From Salinibacter ruber DSM 13855 (lineage in GTDB: Bacteria; Bacteroidota; Rhodothermia; Rhodothermales; Salinibacteraceae): a DNA stretch of 64,000 nt. The DNA is taken from NCBI RefSeq assembly GCF_000013045.1, contig NC_007677.1, forward strand, positions 2,790,001 to 2,854,000. The letters run 5' to 3'. Position numbers and translations under genes: made by a program. The notes under the pieces were generated by a model, which saw nothing but the letters and a program-made list of their open reading frames with translations, did not search any database and was not told the origin of the DNA. Positions within the stretch are counted from its first letter, which is position 1, and every line of letters begins with the position of its first letter. Of the stretch, positions 27,471 through 35,818 are shown piece after piece.

Positions 27471-27560
27471 CATGTACTCTCACGTTTCACGCCTCACGCA
27501 TTAATTCGTCTCTCCCTTCTTCCATCCACTCCTCCCTTTCCCCTCTCACTCCCACGCCTT

Positions 27561-29036
27561 CTACCCGATCGACACGTCTTCGTAGGCGTACCGGAAGCCG
27601 CCTTTGATGCGCTTCGGCTCGCGGGCCATCGCCGCCACGAAGGTAAGCGTGCCCACACGGCCAATGAACATGAGGACGACGGTGCACAGGCGCCCCGGCG
27701 TGGTCAACGTGCCCGTCGCGCTCATCGAGAGCCCCACCGTGTTGAAGGCACTGAACGCCTCAAACATGTAGCTGAGGAAGGGCGCAGCGCCGGCCGCCAC
27801 GCCGTCCCCAAACTCGGTCACACTGAAGACGAAGATGGCGACCGTCACGATCCCGAAGGCCCCGATGAAGAGGCTCATGGCCTTCTGGAGGGTGGATTCC
27901 GGAATGGTACGACTGGAAATGCTCGTGGTGGGCCTCCCCTGCAGGCGCGACCAGGCCAGGAGCCCGAGCAGCGCAAAAGTGGTCGTCTTGATGCCCCCGG
28001 CCGTGGAGCCGGGCGAGCCGCCAATCATCATAAAGACGATCGTGAGAAAGTTCGTCTCCGTTTCCACCTGCGCGTAGTCGATGGTGTTGAACCCGGCGGT
28101 GCGCGGGGTGATGCTGGCGAAGAGGCCATTGACGAGGCGCTCCCCGACGGACATCCCCGCCAGCGTGTTGTGCCACTCGAACGCCGTAAAGGCCACCCAG
28201 CCGGCCACGATCAAGAAGGCCGTGGTGCCCAGCACGATCTGGGAGTGCACCGACAGCCGAAAGCGCCCTTCGGCCCGGCGCTTTCGCCGCCACACATTTA
28301 GCTCCTCCAGGGTCAGGAAGCCGAGCCCGCCCACCACAATGAGCCCCATCACGACCATCAGGAGCGGCAGGTTGGCCTGAAAGCCCTCCAGCGACGTCGT
28401 GAACGTCGAAAACCCGGCGTTGCAGAATGCGCTTACCGTGTGGAAGACGGCGTGCCACGCCGCGCCCCCCCACCCGAAGCGGGGCACCCAGGCGGCGTAG
28501 AGCAGAACGCCCCCGATCAGCTCGGCGACGAACGTGAATCGAAGGATCGCCCAGGTGAGCGCCCGGTAGTCGATGTCGTCCACGAGGCTCGTTCCGCTCC
28601 CGGCCAGCTGCTCGTGTCGCAGGGACAGGCGCTGCCCGAGGGCCGCCAGGATGACGGACGTGAACGAGATGATGCCCAGCCCGCCAAGTTGAATGAGCAA
28701 CAGGACGTAGGCCTGGCCCCACGTCGTGAAGTACGTGGCGGTGTCGACCACGATGAGCCCGGTCACACAGACCGCGCTCGTGGCGGTGAAGAGGGCGTCG
28801 ACCCAGTTCAGCGGCGGCCCGGCGTAGAGGCCTGGCAGGGTCATGAACCCGACCGTCCCCGCAAGAATCAGCGTAAGGAAGGCCCCCACGAACAGCTGCG
28901 GCGGACTCAGCGACCGCCACCACGACCAGAGACGCCACAGGACTCCTCTTCGTCCAGGCGGAGGCTGTTGAGAAGACGTGCTCACAGGCGAACCCGACTT
29001 TGACGATTCGGTCTGTACTGCCAGATCGAACAACAT
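27561..29036 (-). CDS. ktrB: KtrB-type potassium uptake membrane subunit (TrkH/KtrB family)
   Basis: 491 residues forming a four-repeat K+ translocation pore. The selectivity-filter glycines lie in V91-T-G-L, C205-N-A-G-F, P311-R-T-A-G-F and N432-T-V-G-L; each follows a short pore helix. GGSPGSTAGGIKTTT (339-353) is the conserved gating-loop region of KtrB. The N-terminal 40 residues are polar and cytoplasmic. It is upstream of ktrA on the same strand; about 285 bases would separate them without the insertion sequence. Divergent from trkA at 29321. Na+-dependent K+ uptake is the known role of KtrAB, which suits a high-salt habitat. Confidence 0.93.
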   Translation of the reverse strand: MLFDLAVQTESSKSGSPVSTSSQQPPPGRRGVLWRLWSWWRSLSPPQLFVGAFLTLILAGTVGFMTLPGLYAGPPLNWVDALFTATSAVCVTGLIVVDTATYFTTWGQAYVLLLIQLGGLGIISFTSVILAALGQRLSLRHEQLAGSGTSLVDDIDYRALTWAILRFTFVAELIGGVLLYAAWVPRFGWGGAAWHAVFHTVSAFCNAGFSTFTTSLEGFQANLPLLMVVMGLIVVGGLGFLTLEELNVWRRKRRAEGRFRLSVHSQIVLGTTAFLIVAGWVAFTAFEWHNTLAGMSVGERLVNGLFASITPRTAGFNTIDYAQVETETNFLTIVFMMIGGSPGSTAGGIKTTTFALLGLLAWSRLQGRPTTSISSRTIPESTLQKAMSLFIGAFGIVTVAIFVFSVTEFGDGVAAGAAPFLSYMFEAFSAFNTVGLSMSATGTLTTPGRLCTVVLMFIGRVGTLTFVAAMAREPKRIKGGFRYAYEDVSIG

Positions 29037-29320
29037 TCCCCAATTGTGAGAGTTCGGAATCCCACCGGGAGCGATGCAGCATACACCATCCCGGTTCTTT
29101 GCTTTTCTTTTTCTACGCCTCTATCCTCTCCTGGGAGAAAATCTCAGCCGGTTCCCACGGGGGACACACCCTGGACGGGAGCGATCGCCCCCTCCGGCAG
29201 GCCCCTCTGCCGTCGCACGGCCCAGTCGGAAACGGATCGCGGGCGCCCTGCGTCCTACCCCACTGCTCCGCGTAGTGTCCCGGCTTCGAACAGCTCTCAC
29301 GAAGACCCCCTCCTCGTTTC

Positions 29321-30661
29321 ATGAAGGTCGTCGTCATCGGCGTCGGACAGGTCGGCAGCAGCGTGGCCCACGCGCTGGCCGGGGAGCACGAGGTGATTGC
29401 GGTCGACAAGGACCCCGACCGCCTCGAAATGATCCGGGCCGAGACCGACGTGCTCACCTACGAGGGCAACGGGGCCCGGGTCGACGTGCTGAAATCGGCG
29501 GACGTGCGGGACGCCGACCTCGTGGTCGGCAGCACGAGCGACGACCGCAGCAACATCCTGATCTGCAGCACGGCGCGGGCCCTGAACGACGGCGCCTTCA
29601 CCATCGCCCGCGTCACCGAGACGGAATACCTCGCCACCTGGTCCCAGCTCCGCGAGGCCTTCAACGTCGACTACATGGTGGGGGCCGACCACCTCACGGC
29701 CCGCAACATCGTGGAGGTCGTGGGGCTCCCCACCGCCCGCAACGTCGAGCACTTCGGACAGGGACAGGTCGTCATGGCCGGATTTACCGTTCCCGAGGAG
29801 AGCCCGGTCGCCGGAAAGACCGTTCAGGAATTGCGGCTGGGCGACGGTGTGAACCTCGTGGCGGTGTTCGACGACGAGCACATGGAGATTGTCCGCGGGA
29901 CGACCTGCCTCCGGCCCAACATTCGGCTGCTGGTGATCGGGCGGCCGAGCCAGGTGGAGCACTTTGCGGGCACGCTCACGCCCAAGGATCGCGTAGGGCA
30001 GGCCCGTCAAATCATGATCCTGGGCGGGGGCGAGATCGGCTTCCAGACGGCCCGGATGCTCGAACAACGCGGCCTCCAGCCCCGCCTCGTGGAGAAGGAC
30101 CCCGACCGGGCCCAGGCCCTTGCTCAGGAGCTGCCGGACACGCTGGTCCTACAGAACGACGCGACGGACCCGAAATTCCTGCGCCGGGAAGGGGTGGCGG
30201 ACGCCGATCTCGTCGTCTCGGCCCTCACGCCCGACGAGCGAAACCTCCTCACGTCGACGTTGAGCCTGAACCTCGGCGCCGAGCGGGTGCTGTCGGTGGT
30301 GCACCGCGACGTCTACGAGTCGGTCTTTACGAGCAGTGGCATCGAGACGACGGTCAATCCCCGCCGAGAGGTCATCGAGGAGATTCTCCGACACACCCGT
30401 GTGCGGGGCATCGAGAAAATCACCTTCGTCGAGGGCGACCGCGGGGAGGTCGTCGAGGTGGCCCTCACGGCGGAGAGTCCCCTCGTGGGACGCCCGATTG
30501 AAGAGGGCGTCGAAGCGGTGCCGTACAACTTCGTCGTGGGAGCGGTGACCCGGAACGGGGAGGTGCTCATTCCCCGGGGCAAAACGGTCCTGGAGCCTCA
30601 GGACCACCTCGTCCTGTTCGTCGACGCGGAAGAAGCAGACGAGGTCTTGGAGGCACTATGA
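29321..30661 (+). CDS. trkA: TrkA potassium-uptake regulator, full length
   Basis: 446 residues with two complete RCK units, the standard E. coli TrkA plan. RCK1_N: MKVVVIGVGQVGSSVAHAL (GVGQVG 7-12), TrkA_C about 145-220. RCK2_N: IMILGGGEIGFQTARML, TrkA_C about 365-445. Both nucleotide-binding motifs and following acidic residues (VIAVDKD, RLVEKD) are intact. The last codons overlap the trkH start (ATGA at 30658-30661), so the two subunits are made in a coupled way. It gates the TrkH channel in response to NAD(H)/ATP in characterised systems. Confidence 0.95.
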   Translation: MKVVVIGVGQVGSSVAHALAGEHEVIAVDKDPDRLEMIRAETDVLTYEGNGARVDVLKSADVRDADLVVGSTSDDRSNILICSTARALNDGAFTIARVTETEYLATWSQLREAFNVDYMVGADHLTARNIVEVVGLPTARNVEHFGQGQVVMAGFTVPEESPVAGKTVQELRLGDGVNLVAVFDDEHMEIVRGTTCLRPNIRLLVIGRPSQVEHFAGTLTPKDRVGQARQIMILGGGEIGFQTARMLEQRGLQPRLVEKDPDRAQALAQELPDTLVLQNDATDPKFLRREGVADADLVVSALTPDERNLLTSTLSLNLGAERVLSVVHRDVYESVFTSSGIETTVNPRREVIEEILRHTRVRGIEKITFVEGDRGEVVEVALTAESPLVGRPIEEGVEAVPYNFVVGAVTRNGEVLIPRGKTVLEPQDHLVLFVDAEEADEVLEAL

Positions 30662-32157
30662 TTGCAGCTCGTCGACTCCGCCGGGTCAGCAGTGTGCTGG
30701 GGCCGGTCCTAAAGTGGTTCTCGGCCGTCTTTTCGGTGCCGATCGCCACGGCCCTCTACCACGGCACCTCGGTGGTGCCCTTCCTCGTGCCGCTGGGCCT
30801 CTCGTTCGGGGCCGGGGCGCTCGCGGAATGGATCGGGGGCGACAGCGAGCTTACGGTGCAGGACGGATTCCTGCTCGTGACGCTCACCTGGGTCCTGGTC
30901 TCGCTTCTCGGGAGCGTCCCGTACCTGTTGAGCGGCACCGGCAGCTTCGCGACGCCCATCAACGCCATCTTCGAGAGCTTCAGCGGCTTTTCGGCGACCG
31001 GGTCGACGATCCTGCTCGACATTTCGATCGAGAAGCATGGGGCGGCGCTCATGCTCTGGCGGCAGCTCACGCAGTGGATTGCCGGCATGGGCATCCTCGC
31101 ACTGGCGGTCGCCGTGTTGCCGCGCCTGTCGGCCGGCGGCGCCCAGTTTCTGGATGCGGAGGTGCCGGGCCCGCGCCTGGAACGGCTCACGCCCCACATC
31201 GCCGAGACGGCCCGGCGCCTCTGGCTGCTGTACATCGGGTGCTCGGTGGTGCTGCTGGTGCTGCTCCTCGGGGTGCACTACGCCGGGCTCGCCCCCCGCA
31301 TGACGCCGTACCAGGCCCTCGCGCACGTCTTTACCACCATTCCCTCCGGCGGCTTCTCGCCCCAGGCCCGGAGCATCGAGGCGTTCGGCCCTGCGGTGCA
31401 GTGGATCCTCGTCCCGTTCATGTTCGTGGCGGCGATGAACTTTACGCTGCTCTGGCAGGCGATCGTGTCTACCCCGACGGCCCCTGCCCGCGATACGGAG
31501 TTTCGGGTGTACCTTTCGGTCTTTGCCGTCGGAAGCCTCCTGGTGAGCGCCATGCTGTGGGGCAACGGGCAGTTTGCCGGCCTCGAAGAGACGCTCCGGC
31601 ACGGCACGTTCCAGACGGCCACCCTGCTCACCACCACCGGCTACGCGAGCACCGACTTCGCGGTGTGGAGCGAGGAGGTTCTCGTGGTCCTATTGCTCCT
31701 CATGTTCGCCAGCGGGTGCGTGGGCAGCACGTCCGGCGGCCTCAAGCTCATGCGGTGGACCGTGGGCTTCAAGGTGATTGGGCGCGAGCTCTTTCAAATG
31801 ATTCACCCCTCGTCCGTGCGCCCGATGTGGCTGGGGCGCCGCACCGTGAAGGAGCCGGTGGTGCGGGGCATTCTCATCGTGATCCTCACCTATCTGCTGC
31901 TGGTGGTCGGCGGCACCGGCTTTATCGCCGTGGACGCCCACCGCGTGGGGATCGACCTCTCCATCAGCGAAGCCCTCTCCGGCACGCTGGTGGTCCTGGG
32001 CAACATCGGCCCGGGCTTCGGCGCCGTCGGGCCGATGGGCGGGTTCGAGGCCCTGCCGGTCCCGACGAAGGTCTTCATGTGTCTGCTGATGGTGGCGGGC
32101 CGCCTGGAGGTAATGACGTTCCTGGTAGTCCTGAGTCCCAGTTACTGGCGGGGGTAG
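30658..32157 (+). CDS. trkH: TrkH potassium-uptake membrane subunit
   Basis: 499 residues, the K+-conducting subunit partnered with TrkA. The four filter segments are S112-A-T-G-S-T, P229-S-G-G-F-S, T325-T-T-G-Y-A and N449-I-G-P-G-F-G. The gating loop ASGCVGSTSGGLKLMR (351-366) is TrkH-like. The protein starts four bases inside trkA. Together with KtrAB this gives the cell two K+ uptake systems in neighbouring operons. Terminates at TAG 32155-32157 with no obvious terminator. Confidence 0.95.
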   Translation: MIAARRLRRVSSVLGPVLKWFSAVFSVPIATALYHGTSVVPFLVPLGLSFGAGALAEWIGGDSELTVQDGFLLVTLTWVLVSLLGSVPYLLSGTGSFATPINAIFESFSGFSATGSTILLDISIEKHGAALMLWRQLTQWIAGMGILALAVAVLPRLSAGGAQFLDAEVPGPRLERLTPHIAETARRLWLLYIGCSVVLLVLLLGVHYAGLAPRMTPYQALAHVFTTIPSGGFSPQARSIEAFGPAVQWILVPFMFVAAMNFTLLWQAIVSTPTAPARDTEFRVYLSVFAVGSLLVSAMLWGNGQFAGLEETLRHGTFQTATLLTTTGYASTDFAVWSEEVLVVLLLLMFASGCVGSTSGGLKLMRWTVGFKVIGRELFQMIHPSSVRPMWLGRRTVKEPVVRGILIVILTYLLLVVGGTGFIAVDAHRVGIDLSISEALSGTLVVLGNIGPGFGAVGPMGGFEALPVPTKVFMCLLMVAGRLEVMTFLVVLSPSYWRG

Positions 32158-32502
32158 CGGAGAGCGTGGGCGAATGGGCGCGTGGGAGAGAGTGTGAGCG
32201 CAGGGGCACGAGAATGGAGCACCGGTGCTGCTTTTCGATGAGACAGTGGAGGGCCGACGGCGGACCGCCGCCTCCCGTTCACAGGACTGCGTTTTCTCCC
32301 CACGCGGGCAGGGCTGGGGCGCCCCCGCTCCGACAATGACGCGGGCCACCGCGTGCATGGCGCTCTCCGGCTGTATCGAGAAGACGGCAACGCCCCATTC
32401 CCTGGGTTCCGGATTGTGTCTTCTTCGCTCGCCCGTTATTCTGGATCTGTGCCCCCCGCATGATGTCCGTCCGGTCCCTCCCTCCTCGACAGCCCCCCTC
32501 GC
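32158..32502 (+). promoter_or_regulatory. Intergenic region upstream of the CPA2 pair, with a possible core promoter
   Basis: 345 bases without a supported gene. TTGTGT (32414-32419), a 17-base spacer and TATTCT (32437-32442) resemble a sigma-70-type promoter about 60 bases before the CPA2 start. The match is loose and Bacteroidota promoters often differ from this form. Confidence 0.3.
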
Positions 32503-34131
32503 ATGGTCGAGTTCGAGCTGCTCCGAAGCTTGGGCATCATGCTGCTGGCCGCCCTCGGGGTCGTGCTCGTAGCCCGGACTGCACGCGTGCCCAACATCGT
32601 GGCGTACATCGGGGCGGGGCTGTTGCTCGGCCCAGCCCTCGGGGTGCTGACGGTAACCCATACCATCGAGCTTATCGCCGAGTTCGGCATCATCCTGCTC
32701 CTCTTCCTCGTAGGGCTGGAGCTGAGCCTCGACAAGATTAAAGCGGTGGGCACGACCGCCTTCGTAGCCGGGGGCGTGCAAATGGGCGGCACGGCGCTCG
32801 GTGGGGGCCTGCTGGCAGGGCTCGTCGGGGTGCCGGTCGTCGAGGCCGTCGTGGTGGCCGTGGCCATTATGTTCAGCAGCACGGTCGTGGTCGTCAAGAT
32901 GCTCGAAAAGCAGAGCGACCTCGACGCGCCGTACGGGCAGATTGCCGTGGGCGTGTTGTTGGTGCAGGACCTCGTGGTGGTGATGGTGCTCACGTTCGTG
33001 GCCGGCCTCGCGGGGCCCGGCGAACTCGCGTGGGCCGACGTGGCCCGGGGCCTCGGGCAGGCCTTCGTGGGAATGGTGCTCCTGGGCGGCCTCATCGCGG
33101 CGGCAGCCCGCTACGTGCTGCCGCCGGCCATTCAGTGGATTTCCCGGATGACCGAGGGCCTGTTCATCTGGAGCCTCTTCTGGTGCTTCCTGGTGGTGCT
33201 GGGGGCCGAGGCGCTGCACCTCTCGCCCGAGCTGGGGGCCTTCCTGGCCGGGATTGCGCTCGCCCAGCTGCCGCAGTGCCACGAGCTGCGCCAGCGCGTG
33301 CACCCGCTGATGAACTTCTTCATCATCGTCTTCTTCGTGTCGCTCGGCCTGCAGATGGAACTGGGGGCGGCCCTCGCGCGGTGGCCCCTTGCCCTCGCGC
33401 TCGCGGCGTTCGTGATGGTGGTCAAGCCGCTGCTCTTCTTTGGGGTGCTGCCCCGGCTGGGGCACGGCGAAGAGACCTCGTTCCGGACGGGCCTCAGTCT
33501 CGCACAGATCAGTGAGTTTTCGCTCATCTTCGGCGCGCTGGCGCTCTCCTCGGGCCTGATCGACGAGGCGCTCCTGTCGGTCATCACGCTGGTCGGCCTC
33601 GTCACCTTCGCGCTCTCCTCGTTTCTGTTGCTCTACAGCGACCGCCTCTACGCCGCCGTGAAGCCGTATCGGCCGCTGGCATGGCTCGGGGCGCGGCAAG
33701 AGGCCCCTGCCCCTCCGCCGGACGGGCTGCAGGGACACGTCATCGTCGTGGGCCTGAACACACTCGGCCGCTGCCTCGTCGACCGGCTGACCGCGGCCGG
33801 CGAAACGGTCGTCGCGGTCGACACCGACCCGGAGAAGCTCGCGCGCCGCTCCGTATCCACCGTCCACGGCAACGCCGTCCACGAGACGACACGGGAGGCA
33901 GCCGACTGGGAGGACGCCAAGCTAGTTGTTTCGAGCCTCAGCATCGAAGGCACCAACAACCTGTTGGCCTACCACGCCCAGCGGGCCGGCGTGCCGTGCA
34001 GCATCCACGCGTTTGATCGCACCAGCGAGAACAGCCTCCGCACCTTCGGGGTGGACCACCTGATTCGGTCGAAGCACGAAGGGGCCCGGCGCCTGCTCGA
34101 TGAGCTCAAATCGAGAGCGGTGTTGTCATGA
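32503..34131 (+). CDS. CPA2-family (Kef-type) cation/proton antiporter with RCK_N domain
   Basis: 542 residues. About 12-13 membrane segments to residue ~395 with CPA2 landmarks: IGAGLLLGPALG, EFGIILLLFLVGLELS, FSSTVVVVKML, the ion-site QDLVVVMVL and LSLAQISEFSLIF. The cytoplasmic domain (about 410-535) is RCK_N with G421-L-N-T-L-G in the nucleotide loop. This is the KefB/KefC architecture, used for K+ efflux in exchange for protons, though Na+ exchange is also found in CPA2. The stop codon overlaps the next antiporter gene (ATGA, 34128-34131), so the two may form a heteromer. Confidence 0.9.
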   Translation: MVEFELLRSLGIMLLAALGVVLVARTARVPNIVAYIGAGLLLGPALGVLTVTHTIELIAEFGIILLLFLVGLELSLDKIKAVGTTAFVAGGVQMGGTALGGGLLAGLVGVPVVEAVVVAVAIMFSSTVVVVKMLEKQSDLDAPYGQIAVGVLLVQDLVVVMVLTFVAGLAGPGELAWADVARGLGQAFVGMVLLGGLIAAAARYVLPPAIQWISRMTEGLFIWSLFWCFLVVLGAEALHLSPELGAFLAGIALAQLPQCHELRQRVHPLMNFFIIVFFVSLGLQMELGAALARWPLALALAAFVMVVKPLLFFGVLPRLGHGEETSFRTGLSLAQISEFSLIFGALALSSGLIDEALLSVITLVGLVTFALSSFLLLYSDRLYAAVKPYRPLAWLGARQEAPAPPPDGLQGHVIVVGLNTLGRCLVDRLTAAGETVVAVDTDPEKLARRSVSTVHGNAVHETTREAADWEDAKLVVSSLSIEGTNNLLAYHAQRAGVPCSIHAFDRTSENSLRTFGVDHLIRSKHEGARRLLDELKSRAVLS

Positions 34132-35705
34132 CGGAGCTTACCATTCTTCTCGGCCTGGCGGCCGCCGGGTACGGGGTGTCGCACTGGACGCAGCTTCCTG
34201 CGATCCCGTTCCTGCTCATGGGGGGCCTCGCCCTGAACGCCACAGGGGCCGTGGGCGACGCCGGATTCGTGGAGGACGTTTTGTTTTTGAGCGTGTCCAT
34301 CCTGCTTTTCGTCGCGGGGACGGACCTCAGCCTCACCCGCGTTGGGCCGTTCAAGAAAACGGCGTTCGTGATCGGCGTCGCGCAGTTCGCAGGCCTCGCC
34401 GCGGCGGCACTGGGGATTGCGTACGGGCTCGACTATGCCCTCACCGACGCGCTCTACCTGGGACTAGCCCTGGCGGCCAGCTCTACGATCGTGGGCGTGC
34501 GCCTTCTCCAGCGCCGTCAGCAGATGTTTGAGCCCTACGGGCGCACGGTGCTCGGCGCACTGCTCCTGCAGGACGTGATCGTCGTGCTCCTTTTGCCGCT
34601 GCTCGTCCGGCTCCCAGACGGATCGGCGGCCGTGCTGGGCAGCCTGGGCGGGACGATCGTTCTCCTCGTGGGGGTCGGGGTCGTGATGAAGGGCGTGGTG
34701 CCACTCCTGCTCAAGCGCGAGCTGGACGCCGAGACGCAGCTGCTCGCGGTCCTCGGCGTGCTGTTCGGGTTCATGGGGGCGGCGGCGTGGCTTGACGTGC
34801 CCCTCTTCGCCGCCGCCTTCCTCGCGGGCGTCTCGCTTTCAGGGTTCCCCTTCAGTGGCATCGTGCACAGCGAGATGCAGCCGCTCTACGACTTCTTCTC
34901 GGCACTCTTCTTTGCGTCGCTCGGGGTGGCGGCCCCCCAGCCGGCCCCTGTCCTCTTCGGCCACGCGGCCCTTTTCGCGGGAGCGGTGCTGGTGCTGACG
35001 CCCCTGATTGTCGCCGTCGTGGGGGCGTGGGCCGGGCTTGTGGCCCAGTCCGCCCTGGAGAGTGGCCTCCTGCTCGCCCAGACGAGTGAGCTCTCGCTGG
35101 TCGTGGGCCTGCAGGCCCTCGTGGCCGGCCAAATTGGGGGGGAGGTTTTTTCGGTGATCGTCCTGACTACGGTCTTCACGATGATGCTCACCCCGCTGCT
35201 CACGAGCGAGACGGTGGTGTGGGAGCTCGTGCGGTGGCACCCTTCGCGTCAGTCAGACGTTCTGTCCGAGGTACCAAGCAACCATGTGCTCGTCGTGGGC
35301 GGCGGACGAAGCGCCCGCCCCCTGCTTCGGCTGCTTCGGGAGTCCAAATACGAGGCCGTCGTGGTGGACGAGGACCCCACCGTGGTGGATCGCCTCCGCG
35401 ACCAGGGCGTGCGCTGTGTGCGCGGCGACGGCAGCGATCGGGCGGTTCTGCTGAAGGCCGGGGGGGCGCAGGCCCGCATCGTAGTGTCCCTTCTCCGTAA
35501 CCCAAAGGCCGTCGAGTCGTTGCTGGACTACGTCGGCGACACCGTTCCCATTCTGGTGCGCGTCTTCGAGGATCACGAGGCCGAGTGGGTTGAGGCCCGG
35601 GGCGGGACCCCCATCCGCTTCGCCCACGCGGCGAGCGATGCGTTCATGGAGTGGTTCCGGCGGGCGCAATCGGCGCGGAGCAAGCAGCCCCCCTCGGGGA
35701 CGTAG
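34128..35705 (+). CDS. Second CPA2-family antiporter with RCK_N domain, coupled to the first
   Basis: 525 residues, same plan as its neighbour but more diverged: VSILLFVAGTDLSL, ASSTIVGVRLLQRRQQ, LLLQDVIVVLLLP and LLLAQTSELSLVVG mark the CPA2 core. The C-terminal RCK_N domain (about 385-510) has VLVVGGGRSARPLLR, in which the last Gly of the dinucleotide motif is Ala. The start overlaps the stop of the first CPA2 gene by four bases. The sequence divergence between the two coupled copies argues for different roles within one complex rather than simple duplication. Confidence 0.88.
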   Translation: MTELTILLGLAAAGYGVSHWTQLPAIPFLLMGGLALNATGAVGDAGFVEDVLFLSVSILLFVAGTDLSLTRVGPFKKTAFVIGVAQFAGLAAAALGIAYGLDYALTDALYLGLALAASSTIVGVRLLQRRQQMFEPYGRTVLGALLLQDVIVVLLLPLLVRLPDGSAAVLGSLGGTIVLLVGVGVVMKGVVPLLLKRELDAETQLLAVLGVLFGFMGAAAWLDVPLFAAAFLAGVSLSGFPFSGIVHSEMQPLYDFFSALFFASLGVAAPQPAPVLFGHAALFAGAVLVLTPLIVAVVGAWAGLVAQSALESGLLLAQTSELSLVVGLQALVAGQIGGEVFSVIVLTTVFTMMLTPLLTSETVVWELVRWHPSRQSDVLSEVPSNHVLVVGGGRSARPLLRLLRESKYEAVVVDEDPTVVDRLRDQGVRCVRGDGSDRAVLLKAGGAQARIVVSLLRNPKAVESLLDYVGDTVPILVRVFEDHEAEWVEARGGTPIRFAHAASDAFMEWFRRAQSARSKQPPSGT

Positions 35706-35818
35706 AACCTCCGTGTTCGTAAACACGTTGCGCGAGGCCCAAATACGCTCGGGGGAAATGTGCCTTCGCGTCCCACGGATCACTTCATCCTGCTTCTTTT
35801 CGGAATCTCATCGCGTCA

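Noticed and set aside
31690-33882. A 730-codon frame antisense to trkH and the CPA2 gene
   Set aside because: Crosses two well-supported genes and encodes a repetitive H/R/E/Q-rich product with no known domain.
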